NCBI GenBank assembly: GCA_026993525.1
Contig: JALWSS010000226.1
Location: 1-33,944, forward strand
Length of the DNA stretch: 33,944 bases
Direction: 5' to 3'
DNA from: Saprospiraceae bacterium
GTDB lineage: Bacteria; Bacteroidota; Bacteroidia; Chitinophagales; Saprospiraceae
In this document: positions 19,028 to 27,207 of the stretch, piece after piece
Position numbering within the stretch: position 1 is the first letter of the stretch
Layout: each line of letters begins with the position of its first letter
Program-made: the position numbers and the translations under genes
The notes under the pieces: generated by a model
Seen by the model: only the letters and a program-made list of their open reading frames with translations
What the model was told of the DNA's origin: nothing
Databases searched by the model: none

Positions 19028-21058
19028 TTAGCCTTTCCAAAACCTGAGCAGGAGGGTCTCTGCTCCAAGTGCCAGCAAGGCCAGCAGTACAAACCATTTC
19101 CACAGCAATATCCCCGTACTTCGCTCCGCAATGACATCGGTAAGGCTGGCCAGGGCGCTTCCACCTATGACGTTCACGTTGGGTGGGAGTTGCTGCTCCA
19201 GTTCGTCAATGGAATAATACCGAAGGTCACTTTCCCGGCGGTCGTAATTGAAAGCAAATTTTGCGAGGATGGTGTCGGGTTGGAGAAACAGGTCGTAATA
19301 GCCGGCTTCCAGTGATTCGTTTTGCAAGGTCAGGTACACCTTTGAAGCTACGATGCGCTGCTGAGGAATGAACTCCTCTTTCTCACCACGGAGCTTGTAC
19401 ACGCTTTCCCCTCCGTGCACGTGGTTGTCGGCCTCGATGACCTGGTCTGCACCGATTGTGTAGGCGATGGGCCTGCTGCGTGCCGAGGAAATGGCCATTT
19501 TGTACAACATGGGAACAAAGATCTCCCCACTGGTGGCCAGGTTGCTGAACTCGTCACTCAACGGCGCTGCACAGAGGTAAAAGATGCCATTGCCCGAGCG
19601 GTATTTCGAAAGGAAGGTGCTGCCGTCGCGGTAGGTCAGCAAGCGCTCACCACCGATCCGGGCTGAGGTGCCGATCTTGAAATTGCCCCTTGTGGCAGGG
19701 AGGCGCAGGTTGGCGTTTCGGTTTTCGAATACATCGCGGAAAACAAATTCTTCGGTGTTGATGTCTGTCACCTGCCTGTTTACGGTTTCAAAGGCCTTGA
19801 TTTCATCTGCCGGAACACTTTTGAGGAAGGCGTTCCAGCTCGCCAGGTCGGCATCCTGGGGCGGGAAGGCCAGCAGATTGCCCCCATTTTTCACATACGA
19901 TGCCAGCTCGAAAGAAAGTCCGGATGAAATGGACCTGACCCCGTTGCAAATAATCAGTTGGAAGCCCGGAAACGAGGAATAATCCAGGTTGCGTACCAGT
20001 TGGTTGGTCACCCTGAAATAGCCGGCACTCTTAAATGCAGCGTCAAGGCGAGGGTCAGGAGCCAGCTCATTGATGACCAAAACGTCAATGAATTCAGCCA
20101 CGTGAAAGGTAAAATAATAGCTGTCATCAAACTGCACCGGGTAATCGGTCAGGTTGAGCACGGCCTCGTGCCAGCCTGTTTTGCTGATGTTGATGACAAC
20201 GGTGTCAATCACCTCTGATCCGGCCGGGATGTTGAGGGTGCCTACGGGCTTGGTTTCCCCTCCGTAGGTCACCGACAAGCGGACGTTTTCGGCGTCGTCG
20301 TTGCCCCAGTTGCGGGTTTTGACGAACAAGACATTGGGTTGGTTGAGCGTCCTGACGGGCGCTTCGAACCAGGAGCTGTCTATGCTCACGTTGTTTTCCT
20401 GTACCGCTTGCAGCGGAACCAGATTGACCTGGAGGCTGGTGTCACTGTATGTGCCCAGGTCGGTGATGTTGCGTTGAAAATCAGAGATGATGAAGCTGAG
20501 TAGATTTGGAGCGGTGCTGGTTCCAAGCACCTGTTTTTGCCTGGTCAGCACCTGACTGATGGTGCGCACTGCCGGGCTGGTTTTGATCTCATCCAACATT
20601 GCAAGTGCTTCTTCTTTTGACACCAGCCGTTGGTGTTTGCCCTCAAAATCATTGGTGAGTATCTGGAAGCGGTCTTCTTCCCGGTAAGCGTTCACTATTT
20701 CCCGGGCCTTTTGCCTTGCTTTTTCCACCATGGGAACATCTTCGCTGAGGGATTGCATGCTGAAGGAATTGTCCACAAAAATGCTGATGGCATTGTCGCC
20801 TTGTTTTACCGCCGATCCCTGGGGGATGAATGGCTGGGCAAAGGCAAACACCAATGCCAAAACGGCCAGGCAGCGCATCAGCAGCACCAATAGGTTGCGA
20901 AGTTTTTGCCGGGCGCTGGTCTCTTCCTTTACCTCTTTCAGGAATTTCACATTGGTGAAGTACACCTTCTTGAACCGACGGAAATAAAAAAGGTGAATGA
21001 TGACCGGAATGGCAATGGCCAGTGCGGCAATCAGAAATGTCGGGTAAAGGAATTGCAT
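19028..21058 (-). CDS. BatA/VWA-domain membrane protein (aerotolerance-type)
   Basis: 676 aa. The N-terminal ~80 residues form the BatA-type membrane module: MQFLYPTFLIAALAIAIPVI, a basic turn FYFRRFKKVYFTNVKFLKEV, then a second membrane helix ending AFAQPFIP. A von Willebrand A domain follows with MIDAS residues Asp96, Ser98 and Ser100 (DNSFS). The large central part is extracytoplasmic and beta-rich, and a last membrane helix (GILLWKWFVLLALLALGA) precedes a short tail. Such proteins occur with MoxR ATPases in Bacteroidota, but none is in this window. ATG 21058 starts directly at the family N-terminus; the 28 upstream codons are not conserved-looking. Downstream is the CotH-like gene. Function beyond envelope integrity or protein-complex assembly is not known. 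Confidence 0.85.
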   Translation of the reverse strand: MQFLYPTFLIAALAIAIPVIIHLFYFRRFKKVYFTNVKFLKEVKEETSARQKLRNLLVLLMRCLAVLALVFAFAQPFIPQGSAVKQGDNAISIFVDNSFSMQSLSEDVPMVEKARQKAREIVNAYREEDRFQILTNDFEGKHQRLVSKEEALAMLDEIKTSPAVRTISQVLTRQKQVLGTSTAPNLLSFIISDFQRNITDLGTYSDTSLQVNLVPLQAVQENNVSIDSSWFEAPVRTLNQPNVLFVKTRNWGNDDAENVRLSVTYGGETKPVGTLNIPAGSEVIDTVVINISKTGWHEAVLNLTDYPVQFDDSYYFTFHVAEFIDVLVINELAPDPRLDAAFKSAGYFRVTNQLVRNLDYSSFPGFQLIICNGVRSISSGLSFELASYVKNGGNLLAFPPQDADLASWNAFLKSVPADEIKAFETVNRQVTDINTEEFVFRDVFENRNANLRLPATRGNFKIGTSARIGGERLLTYRDGSTFLSKYRSGNGIFYLCAAPLSDEFSNLATSGEIFVPMLYKMAISSARSRPIAYTIGADQVIEADNHVHGGESVYKLRGEKEEFIPQQRIVASKVYLTLQNESLEAGYYDLFLQPDTILAKFAFNYDRRESDLRYYSIDELEQQLPPNVNVIGGSALASLTDVIAERSTGILLWKWFVLLALLALGAETLLLRFWKG

Positions 21059-21213
21059 GGTGTCAGTTTTGTTGCGGGGTTCCGTGATCGGTGCTATCCT
21101 CCCAATACGTCTGAAAAAGCCGATTGTTGTCCAATACAGCACCCAACCTGGGAGCGGGCAAAAATAAGTATTTGGAGCAGAGCCGAAACCGGGTCTTTCC
21201 TTCGCTTCGCAAC

Positions 21214-21251
21214 AAAAAAAAATCCCAACCCGGGGCTTAATCCGGTTGGGA
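21214..21251 (-). terminator. Rho-independent terminator of the antirepressor-like gene
   Basis: An 8-bp stem pairs 21223-21230 with 21244-21251, extended by two pairs past a bulge. On the minus strand it is followed by nine T residues. It lies about 80 bp after the stop of the 21331-22155 gene and isolates it from the BatA/VWA gene. A TTGCGAAGCGA motif copy (21202-21212, minus orientation) abuts its T-tract. Confidence 0.88.
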
Positions 21252-21330
21252 CGGAAACACTATCGGAACACGTAAGATGGAATTGAGAATTGGCTATTGA
21301 TGTTGGCCGGCAGGCCGAAGAAAACCCGGA

Positions 21331-22155
21331 TCAGCAGGCCAGTTTATGGGTCTCCCAAAGTTGGAACTGGCGTTCGGGTTCCATGTTCCTGACCTGGTCA
21401 ACCAATTTTTCATCCACTTCGGGAAGGAAAGCGGGAATGGAGTTGCGGTCGTCAAAGATTTCAACATTCATCTCCTTTGCAAAGGCTTTGGCGAGGTCGG
21501 CCACGTTTTTGGCGTATGCCTCGCTTTTGCCCAGGGCCATGAACAGGTCAATGACCGCAGTTCTCACCATTTCGTGTTTGTCAATGTGCATCAACATTTG
21601 GCGCTGGGATTTGCCGGCCACCTTCCTGCCGGCCCTTTGGAGCGCCTTTTTCAGGTCGTTGGTGGAGTAGCCCAGGAGCTTGGCCCTGAAATTCCACCAG
21701 TTGGCGGCGGTGCCGCCGTTGCGGGCTTCATACAACTCGAGGTGTTTGCGCTCGCAGGCGGTTTGGCAGGACACCAGGCCCATTACTTTGGTCAGTTCCA
21801 GAATGGCCAGCACTTGTTCTTTGGTGAATCTGTCGTCCGGTGCCACCTCTTGTTGCATGTGTTGCAGGTAGGTGGCGTATTTCAGTTTGTGCCTGCTTTT
21901 GGAGTGCAGCGTGATGAGCTTGGCCAGTTCCAGCCCAAGATAGTAGTCATCGAGGAGCTTGTCTTTCCCCGGTCGCTTCGCAAAATCCCTGAGGTACTCC
22001 GGTTGCCGGATCCCATCCTGAAAATTGTAAAAGTCTCTGATCCACTTCTTCACCGCTCTGGAGTAGTCTGCTTTCGGAAGTTCCAAAACCATGTAGAGTT
22101 CGGAAGCCAAAACCACCCTTGTACCTTTTTTGCTGACCAGGATTTGAAGTTCCAT
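21331..22155 (-). CDS. Antirepressor-like DNA-binding protein (AntA/AntB-type N-terminus), putative
   Basis: 274 aa. The first ~70 residues (VVLASELYMVLELPKADYSRAVKKWI) resemble the N-terminal domain of phage AntA/AntB-type antirepressors, which has the pattern xxxARxLHxxLxVxxxFxxWI. The rest is helical and charged. It contains CQTACERKHLELYEARNGG, then a Lys/Arg-rich KKALQRAGRKVAGKSQRQML segment, and a C-terminal part not recognised. The gene is a stand-alone unit with its own promoter, an inverted repeat overlapping that promoter, and a strong terminator. It may bind its own promoter (inference). No phage structural or integrase genes are nearby, so this may be a domesticated or chromosomal family rather than prophage. 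Confidence 0.5.
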   Translation of the reverse strand: MELQILVSKKGTRVVLASELYMVLELPKADYSRAVKKWIRDFYNFQDGIRQPEYLRDFAKRPGKDKLLDDYYLGLELAKLITLHSKSRHKLKYATYLQHMQQEVAPDDRFTKEQVLAILELTKVMGLVSCQTACERKHLELYEARNGGTAANWWNFRAKLLGYSTNDLKKALQRAGRKVAGKSQRQMLMHIDKHEMVRTAVIDLFMALGKSEAYAKNVADLAKAFAKEMNVEIFDDRNSIPAFLPEVDEKLVDQVRNMEPERQFQLWETHKLAC

Positions 22156-22183
22156 TTTCGATACTTTTTGTTTGATGACGAGG

Positions 22184-22225
22184 CAAAGATGTGGAACATG
22201 TTTTAAAAATGCAACATTTAAAACA
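22184..22225 (-). promoter_or_regulatory. Promoter with overlapping 9-bp dyad, antirepressor-like gene
   Basis: On the minus strand a TTG (22212-22214) and CATCTTTG (22184-22191, one mismatch to TAnnTTTG) are separated by exactly 20 nt, the normal Bacteroidota spacing. A 9-bp inverted repeat, TGTTTTAAA (22199-22207) and TTTAAAACA (22217-22225), occupies the spacer and flanks the -33 TTG. This is an operator-like position for autoregulation. The expected transcript start is near 22178, giving a leader of about 20-25 nt. Confidence 0.6.
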
Positions 22226-22481
22226 AAAAATTTTAATCAAAAAGGGAAATAAATTTTCGATACCCTGCAAAGTGTAATCATATAGTTGTTATTACGGATC
22301 ACCTCATTGCACTGATTTGGTTGAACTTTGGCCCGCAGGCAGAACTTAAAACAAAACCACTGAGGGGTGGGGCAGGGGCAGTGCAGCTAAGCTGTACCAT
22401 ACCTTGAGGGGGTAGCACTTCCTTCGGTAAATGTGTCCGGCTGTGGCTGTCAGGCGGGGTGAAGACGCTTGAAACCGGAGA
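22226..22481. other. Intergenic region, no gene seen
   Basis: The first part is very AT-rich and belongs to the upstream region of the antirepressor-like gene. Bases 22271-22481, downstream of the paraoxonase-like gene, contain no recognised gene, hairpin terminator or repeat. Confidence 0.5.
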
Positions 22482-23552
22482 TCATTTCTCCAGCACCAGG
22501 ATCCCGTCATCGAAAACGCTGCCCACGAGAATTCTTTCTCCCGGGCCGGACTCCTCTCCACTGCCGGGTATGAGAACAGCCACAGAAGAGCCGGAAATTG
22601 GGTTGCCGTCGTTGAGGTAGCGTTCTTCCACAATAGTATAGTGGCCATTCTCGTCCGGGGAAATCGTCAGAACTTGCGAAGGTGAGCGCTTTGCGGGGTC
22701 TTTTGCGTGGCCCAGGAAGGCCAGCATTTTCGGGTGGGCTGCCGTCCACAGGATTCCGTTTTCGTCAAAATCCAGGTTGTCCACTCCGGTGCCCAGGTGG
22801 GTTTTGTATTTGAATTTCCAGGGGCTGATCTGGTAAACGGCGATGCTGCCGTCAGTGGTCAGGGCGACAAAAAGCTCCTTACCGTCGGGGCTGGTGTTGA
22901 TGCCGTTGGGGTAACGCAGGCCCGTTTCTAGTACCTGGCCAGATGTTCCGTCGTAATGGCCTATTTCACCGGTGCCGATCAGCAGAAAGTCTTTCCACTT
23001 TGAAATTGATGCACCGGCACCGTGATCATTTGTGAAGTAAAATGCGTGTTTTCCAACAGCCACCACGTCATTGGGGCTTTTCAGAAAATCTCCTGTGATG
23101 GTTTCAGCATGGAACAGGCTGTCGTTGCGCATCTCAAAGATTTCTACCGAAGGGCCGCCGTCGGGGTGATTGACCGCGAAAAGCCATCGGGTGCTGTCTG
23201 TGGCATCGTCGTAAACTGAAATGCCGTGCGGCCGGAAATCCTCCGGCGACCAATCGGTGGCCATTTTTTGTGGGGTGGGATTTTTCGAAGAAAGGTCTAA
23301 AAGAAAAATGGCACCCGTGTTCGGCAGGCCTTCCTTTGCCTTTCGCCTGTCACATGAAGAAATGTAGGCTTTGTTGCGATGCCGGTCCACCACGATATCC
23401 TCTGCACCGACCGCTCCCCGGATCATTTGCCCAGTAAAATCCGAATGGTATTGAAGCTCTTTAAAGGTGCCGGCTTTGATCAGGGTGCGCAAAGTGAGCG
23501 CGATGACAACCAGGATGAGAATGGCGATTAGTGCATAAATGAGGCGCTTCAT
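22482..23552 (-). CDS. Paraoxonase/arylesterase-like six-bladed beta-propeller, membrane-anchored
   Basis: 356 aa. A single N-terminal helix (MKRLIYALIAILILVVIALTL) anchors or exports a beta-propeller. All residues aligned with the calcium sites of human PON1 are present at close to the same numbers: Glu51-Asp52 (PON1 53-54), Asn161-Asp162 (168-169), Asn216 (224) and Asp258-Asn259 (269-270). The active-site His is also there (His109 in PHGIS; PON1 His115). Lactonase or arylesterase activity is therefore plausible; the substrate is unknown. An ATG six codons further upstream is possible, but ATG 23552 directly begins the Lys-Arg-hydrophobic helix. It diverges from gdhA and shares a ~310-bp intergenic region with it. 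Confidence 0.85.
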   Translation of the reverse strand: MKRLIYALIAILILVVIALTLRTLIKAGTFKELQYHSDFTGQMIRGAVGAEDIVVDRHRNKAYISSCDRRKAKEGLPNTGAIFLLDLSSKNPTPQKMATDWSPEDFRPHGISVYDDATDSTRWLFAVNHPDGGPSVEIFEMRNDSLFHAETITGDFLKSPNDVVAVGKHAFYFTNDHGAGASISKWKDFLLIGTGEIGHYDGTSGQVLETGLRYPNGINTSPDGKELFVALTTDGSIAVYQISPWKFKYKTHLGTGVDNLDFDENGILWTAAHPKMLAFLGHAKDPAKRSPSQVLTISPDENGHYTIVEERYLNDGNPISGSSVAVLIPGSGEESGPGERILVGSVFDDGILVLEK

Positions 23553-23862
23553 AAAAAATGAGATTATCAATGAAAATGGCTTGAATTCTGGAGTACTTTG
23601 CCGGTCAAGGTAGCTTTTTTCTGCTTTCGGTGATGATGTTTGTCATTTTGGTACCCAAAAGCATTACTTAGCTTGCAGAAAATTCGCGATAATCACGGCG
23701 CGAAAACTCAAACAAATTACACAGTGAGACGATTTTGGACAGGTCAACTCACCGTTTTACCATTTCCTCTGAACCAAGACCAACCATGCAAAGGCACCTG
23801 GATCTGGAATTCCGTACTGTTTGCGCAGTACACTGATATACTTGTCACCAAATTTGAACAAT
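23553..23862. promoter_or_regulatory. Divergent upstream region of the paraoxonase-like gene and gdhA
   Basis: No gene was found in this 310-bp gap. The clearest element is an inverted repeat, GTACTG (23814-23819) and CAGTAC (23826-23831) with a 6-nt centre, 32 bp before the gdhA start, a possible operator. No full TTG / TAnnTTTG pair was found for either gene. Confidence 0.4.
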
Positions 23863-25221
23863 ATGGATATCCTAACCAAATCAACCACCTACTCGTTGGC
23901 TGAGTTTCTTCAACTCGTTGAGCAACGGAACCCTAACGAACCTGAATTTCTACAGGCAGTTACTGAATGGGCAGAAAACATTCTTCCGTTTGTAAAAGCC
24001 AATCCAAAATACCAAAAGGCATCTCTCCTCGAAAGGCTCACCGAGCCCGACAGGGTGTTCTCCTTCCGGGTCAATTGGGTTGATGACAAGGGAAATGTTC
24101 AGGTAAACCGGGGCTATCGCGTACAGTTCAACAATGCCATTGGCCCCTACAAGGGCGGACTGCGTTTTCACCCTTCGGTCAATCAGAGCATCCTGAAATT
24201 TCTCGGATTCGAACAAGTGTTCAAAAACAGCCTGACCACCCTGCCCATGGGCGGCGGCAAAGGGGGCTCCAACTTCGATCCGAAAGGAAAATCCGACGCA
24301 GAGGTCATGCGATTCTGCCAGGCGTTTATGACAGAGCTTTATCGCTACATCGGACCCGACACGGATGTGCCGGCAGGTGACATCGGCGTCGGAGGAAGGG
24401 AGATCGGATTCCTTTACGGAATGTACAAAAAACTGACCCGCACACACATCGGAGTGCTTACCGGCAAAGGCCTCGAATACGGCGGTAGCCTTATCCGGCC
24501 TGAAGCCACCGGTTATGGCCTTATCTACTTTATGCAGGAAATGCTGAAGGCGAAGGGCGATTCAACAGAGGGCAAGCGTTGCCTTGTTTCCGGATCCGGA
24601 AATGTGGCTCAGTATGCCATTGAAAAAATCCTCGACCTTGGAGGAACCGTCCACAGCGTTTCTGATTCCAATGGTACTGTTTACGACAAAGACGGCATAG
24701 ACCGGGAAAAACTGGAGTTCATCAAAGAGCTCAAAAACAACAAGCGAGGCCGGATCAAAGAGTTCGCTGAGCATTACGGGCTGATCTATATGGAAGGCAA
24801 ACGCCCGTGGGAACTTCCCTGCGATCTTGCATTCCCCTGTGCCACACAGAACGAAATTGATGCAAATGATGCAGAGATGCTCGTCAAAAACGGTTGCAAA
24901 GGAGTGGCAGAAGGCGCCAACATGCCTTGCACCAATGCGGCCATCAGCGTCTTCCAGAAAGCAGGCATTCTGTATGCGCCGGGCAAGGCCTCCAATGCGG
25001 GCGGCGTTGCCACATCCGGACTTGAAATGTCTCAGAACTCGCTCCGCCTGACCTGGTCCCGTGAGGAAGTTGACAAGCGACTGCAGGACATCATGGTTAG
25101 CGTACACAACAAATGTGTTACCTACGGAAAAGACGGAAACAAGATTGACTACGTAAAAGGCGCCAACATTGCCGGTTTTGTAAAAGTCGCCAACGCAATG
25201 CTGGATCAGGGAATCGTATGA
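23863..25221 (+). CDS. gdhA: Glutamate dehydrogenase, hexameric
   Basis: 452 aa, the normal length of small hexameric glutamate dehydrogenases. It interconverts 2-oxoglutarate plus ammonium and L-glutamate. Lys97 (GPYKGGLRF), Lys121 (FKNSL), the catalytic Lys133 (PMGGGKGG) and Asp173 (PAGDIGVG) all sit 8 residues after the Clostridium symbiosum counterparts (89, 113, 125, 165). The Rossmann domain carries the SGSGNVAQYA dinucleotide motif. Coenzyme choice is not certain from sequence, though the overall type is that of NADP-linked biosynthetic enzymes. The open frame extends 14 codons upstream, but ATG 23863 (MDILTK) gives the usual N-terminus. A strong terminator follows 29 bp after the stop, so the gene is monocistronic. 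Confidence 0.96.
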   Translation: MDILTKSTTYSLAEFLQLVEQRNPNEPEFLQAVTEWAENILPFVKANPKYQKASLLERLTEPDRVFSFRVNWVDDKGNVQVNRGYRVQFNNAIGPYKGGLRFHPSVNQSILKFLGFEQVFKNSLTTLPMGGGKGGSNFDPKGKSDAEVMRFCQAFMTELYRYIGPDTDVPAGDIGVGGREIGFLYGMYKKLTRTHIGVLTGKGLEYGGSLIRPEATGYGLIYFMQEMLKAKGDSTEGKRCLVSGSGNVAQYAIEKILDLGGTVHSVSDSNGTVYDKDGIDREKLEFIKELKNNKRGRIKEFAEHYGLIYMEGKRPWELPCDLAFPCATQNEIDANDAEMLVKNGCKGVAEGANMPCTNAAISVFQKAGILYAPGKASNAGGVATSGLEMSQNSLRLTWSREEVDKRLQDIMVSVHNKCVTYGKDGNKIDYVKGANIAGFVKVANAMLDQGIV

Positions 25222-25250
25222 GTTTCCCAACAAGTGAAGATTTTATGTGG

Positions 25251-25281
25251 AAGCCTTCCGGAGTTCCGGGGGGCTTTTTTT
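25251..25281 (+). terminator. Rho-independent terminator of gdhA
   Basis: An 11-nt arm AAGCCTTCCGG (25251-25261) pairs fully with CCGGGGGGCTT (25266-25276), including two G-T pairs, around a 4-nt loop. Seven T residues (25275-25281) complete it. Confidence 0.93.
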
Positions 25282-25540
25282 ACAGTGCTCTCAGCAAGGG
25301 CACCACGCATCCAACACACCACAGGGCACACGGGAGCATGAACACGGCATGTTTCCCCTCAACAGGTTTGTTCCCCATGTGCGTTTGCAACCGTTCAAAC
25401 TTGCTGAAACCGCTTGGTCCGCGGGGCCTGTGCCGGGTGGTGTGAGAGAACGAAACGACCGATGCGTCAATCATCATCCGATTCAGGCCGGTCAGGGTAC
25501 GGCTCCCGGTCCGGCCCTGAATAACCATGCAAAACCACTT
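25282..25540. other. Intergenic region between gdhA and the cupin cluster
   Basis: No gene is supported. A minus-strand frame of about 80 codons (roughly 25280-25525) is open here but shows no family features or ribosome-binding site and ends in the gdhA terminator T-tract. The promoter of the cupin-GT4-lipoprotein-SCO1 cluster should lie here, but no clear -33/-7 pair was found. Confidence 0.45.
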
Positions 25541-25933
25541 ATGCACAAGAAAAACAAGGTCATCCACAAACGGCTGAAAGAAGTGGCCGGGTTTCTGGCC
25601 GGCGATCACACCTGGTTGAGAGAAGTGCTGCATCCGGCCAACGACGGGCTTGAGCTGCCATACAGCCTGGCTCATGCCCGCCTCGAACGGGGCACGGCCT
25701 CTTTGCCGCACCGCCTCCAAAAAAGTGATGAGGCTTATTTTTTCCTGAAGGGCGAAGGGGTGCTTCACATTGATGAAAAGAAGATAAGTGTGCAGGCCGG
25801 CGATGTGGCACTGGTGCCCGCCGGTGCACTTCAATACCTGGATAATACAGGTCAAGGCCAATTGGCTTTTCTTTGCATCGTTTCACCTCCCTGGTCGGTA
25901 GAGGACGAGGCCATCGAGGAACGGCAACACTAA
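25541..25933 (+). CDS. Small cupin-domain protein
   Basis: 130 aa, a single cupin barrel. Motif 1 reads PHRLQKSDEAYFFLKGEG and motif 2 reads GDVALVPAGALQYLDN. In metal-binding cupins motif 1 is HxHx(3-4)E and motif 2 has a His at PxGxxH. Here the second His of motif 1 is Leu and the motif 2 His is Gln, so only one His and the Glu remain and metal binding is doubtful. A sugar- or ligand-binding role is possible. ATG 25541 is chosen because residues upstream in the open frame do not resemble the family. It is the first gene of a plus-strand cluster, 18 bp before a GT4 gene. Confidence 0.82.
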   Translation: MHKKNKVIHKRLKEVAGFLAGDHTWLREVLHPANDGLELPYSLAHARLERGTASLPHRLQKSDEAYFFLKGEGVLHIDEKKISVQAGDVALVPAGALQYLDNTGQGQLAFLCIVSPPWSVEDEAIEERQH

Positions 25934-25951
25934 CCCGAAGCACTTCAGGGA

Positions 25952-27148
25952 ATGCGCATTCTCGTTCTGACAAAAAAGTTTCCCTACCCGCTCAAAGAAG
26001 GCGAGCCCATCGCCATTACCAATCTTTGCCGCTCGCTGAAAGCCTGTGGAGCCCGGCTGACCCTGTTGGCCATGAACACCAGCAAGCACTATACTGACTT
26101 GTCAGAGCTGCCGGCTGACTACGACCACTTTGAAGCAATCCATGCCGTGGAAGTGGACAACCGCATTTCCATTTCCGGTGCCTTGAAGAGTTTGCTCAAA
26201 GGCGAACCCTACATTCTCAGCCGTTTTCAGAATGAAGAATACCACCGGGCGTTGGAGAAACTGCTGACAACAGAGCAGTTCGACATCGTTCAGATAGAAA
26301 CGCCTTACCTGGCTTCCTGTGTGCCGGTCATCAAAAAACTGACTTCGGCACCCATCGTCATGCGGGCACACAACGTGGAGCACGAGATATGGGACCGGGT
26401 GGCGCGCTCATCGCCCCTTCCCAAAAAGCTTTACCTGCGCAACCAGAACAAACACCTCGAGCGGGTGGAAGTGGGCATGCTCAACGAGTACGACCTGCTG
26501 CTGGCCATCACCGCCGATGACCTCCGAAGGTTCACAGAACTCGGCCTTCGGAAAACCGGGCTGGTGGCTCCCGCCGGACTGGTGGTTGCTGAATACCGGC
26601 CCAGGCCGTTCAAAAAAGCCCTGTCCATCGGCTTCATCGGAGCGCTGGACTGGATGCCCAATCAGCAGGGCGTGGTTTGGTTTCTCGAAAATGTTTGGCC
26701 CTTGCTGAGGGAAAACCACCCGGAGCTGACTTTTGAGATAGCCGGGAAAAACACCCCCGACTGGTTAAAGAAAAGAGCCGGAAATGGGGTGAAGGTATTG
26801 GGCGAAGTGCCCGATGCAAAAGACTTCATCAACCGGCATGCGCTGTTCGTGGCTCCGCTTTTCAGCGGCAGTGGCATCAAAATCAAAATCCTGGAAGGCA
26901 TGGCGCTGCAACGCGCAGTGCTGACCACCCCGATCGGCCTGGAAGGCATACCCGCCCAAAACGGCGTACACGTCCTCTCCGCTGAAACGGCCCGGGAATT
27001 TGTGCTGAATGTGGAGCTCTGCCTCAACCAGCCCGACGTGGCCATCGGCCTGGGCCACTCCGCCCGGCAATTGATGGAAAGGGAGTTTGACCTCTTTGCC
27101 ATCGGAAAAAAGGTGTTTTCGGAATATGAAAAGTTATGTGTCCGATAG
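25952..27148 (+). CDS. GT4-type glycosyltransferase (group 1)
   Basis: 398 aa, soluble GT-B fold. The N-terminal half starts MRILVLTKKFPYPLKEGEP and contains the RAHNVEHEIW block common in sugar transferases of exopolysaccharide and lipid-glycan pathways. The C-terminal nucleotide-sugar half has GALDWMPN, FEIAGKN and SGSGIKIKILEGMA, where the Glu fits the conserved GT4 acidic residue. Donor and acceptor cannot be named. It follows the cupin gene by 18 bp and precedes a lipoprotein gene by 59 bp. A second, divergent GT4 lies at 28324-29463; whether they serve the same pathway is unknown. Confidence 0.88.
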   Translation: MRILVLTKKFPYPLKEGEPIAITNLCRSLKACGARLTLLAMNTSKHYTDLSELPADYDHFEAIHAVEVDNRISISGALKSLLKGEPYILSRFQNEEYHRALEKLLTTEQFDIVQIETPYLASCVPVIKKLTSAPIVMRAHNVEHEIWDRVARSSPLPKKLYLRNQNKHLERVEVGMLNEYDLLLAITADDLRRFTELGLRKTGLVAPAGLVVAEYRPRPFKKALSIGFIGALDWMPNQQGVVWFLENVWPLLRENHPELTFEIAGKNTPDWLKKRAGNGVKVLGEVPDAKDFINRHALFVAPLFSGSGIKIKILEGMALQRAVLTTPIGLEGIPAQNGVHVLSAETAREFVLNVELCLNQPDVAIGLGHSARQLMEREFDLFAIGKKVFSEYEKLCVR

Positions 27149-27207
27149 CACCCACACCGGGCTCCTGTTTTCATTGCTTTGCAATTCCGAAGAAAAAATC
27201 AAGAAAC

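Noticed and set aside
18970-19164. 65-codon N-terminal extension of the CotH-like protein
   Set aside because: It overlaps the end of the BatA/VWA gene and would hide the clear signal peptide that starts at 18969.
21331-22155. Prophage remnant
   Set aside because: Only the antirepressor-like N-terminus points to phage; there is no integrase, structural gene, attachment site or tRNA nearby.
25280-25525. Minus-strand frame of about 80 codons with a hydrophobic end
   Set aside because: Ends in the gdhA terminator T-tract, has no recognised family, promoter or ribosome-binding site; kept only as a remote possibility.
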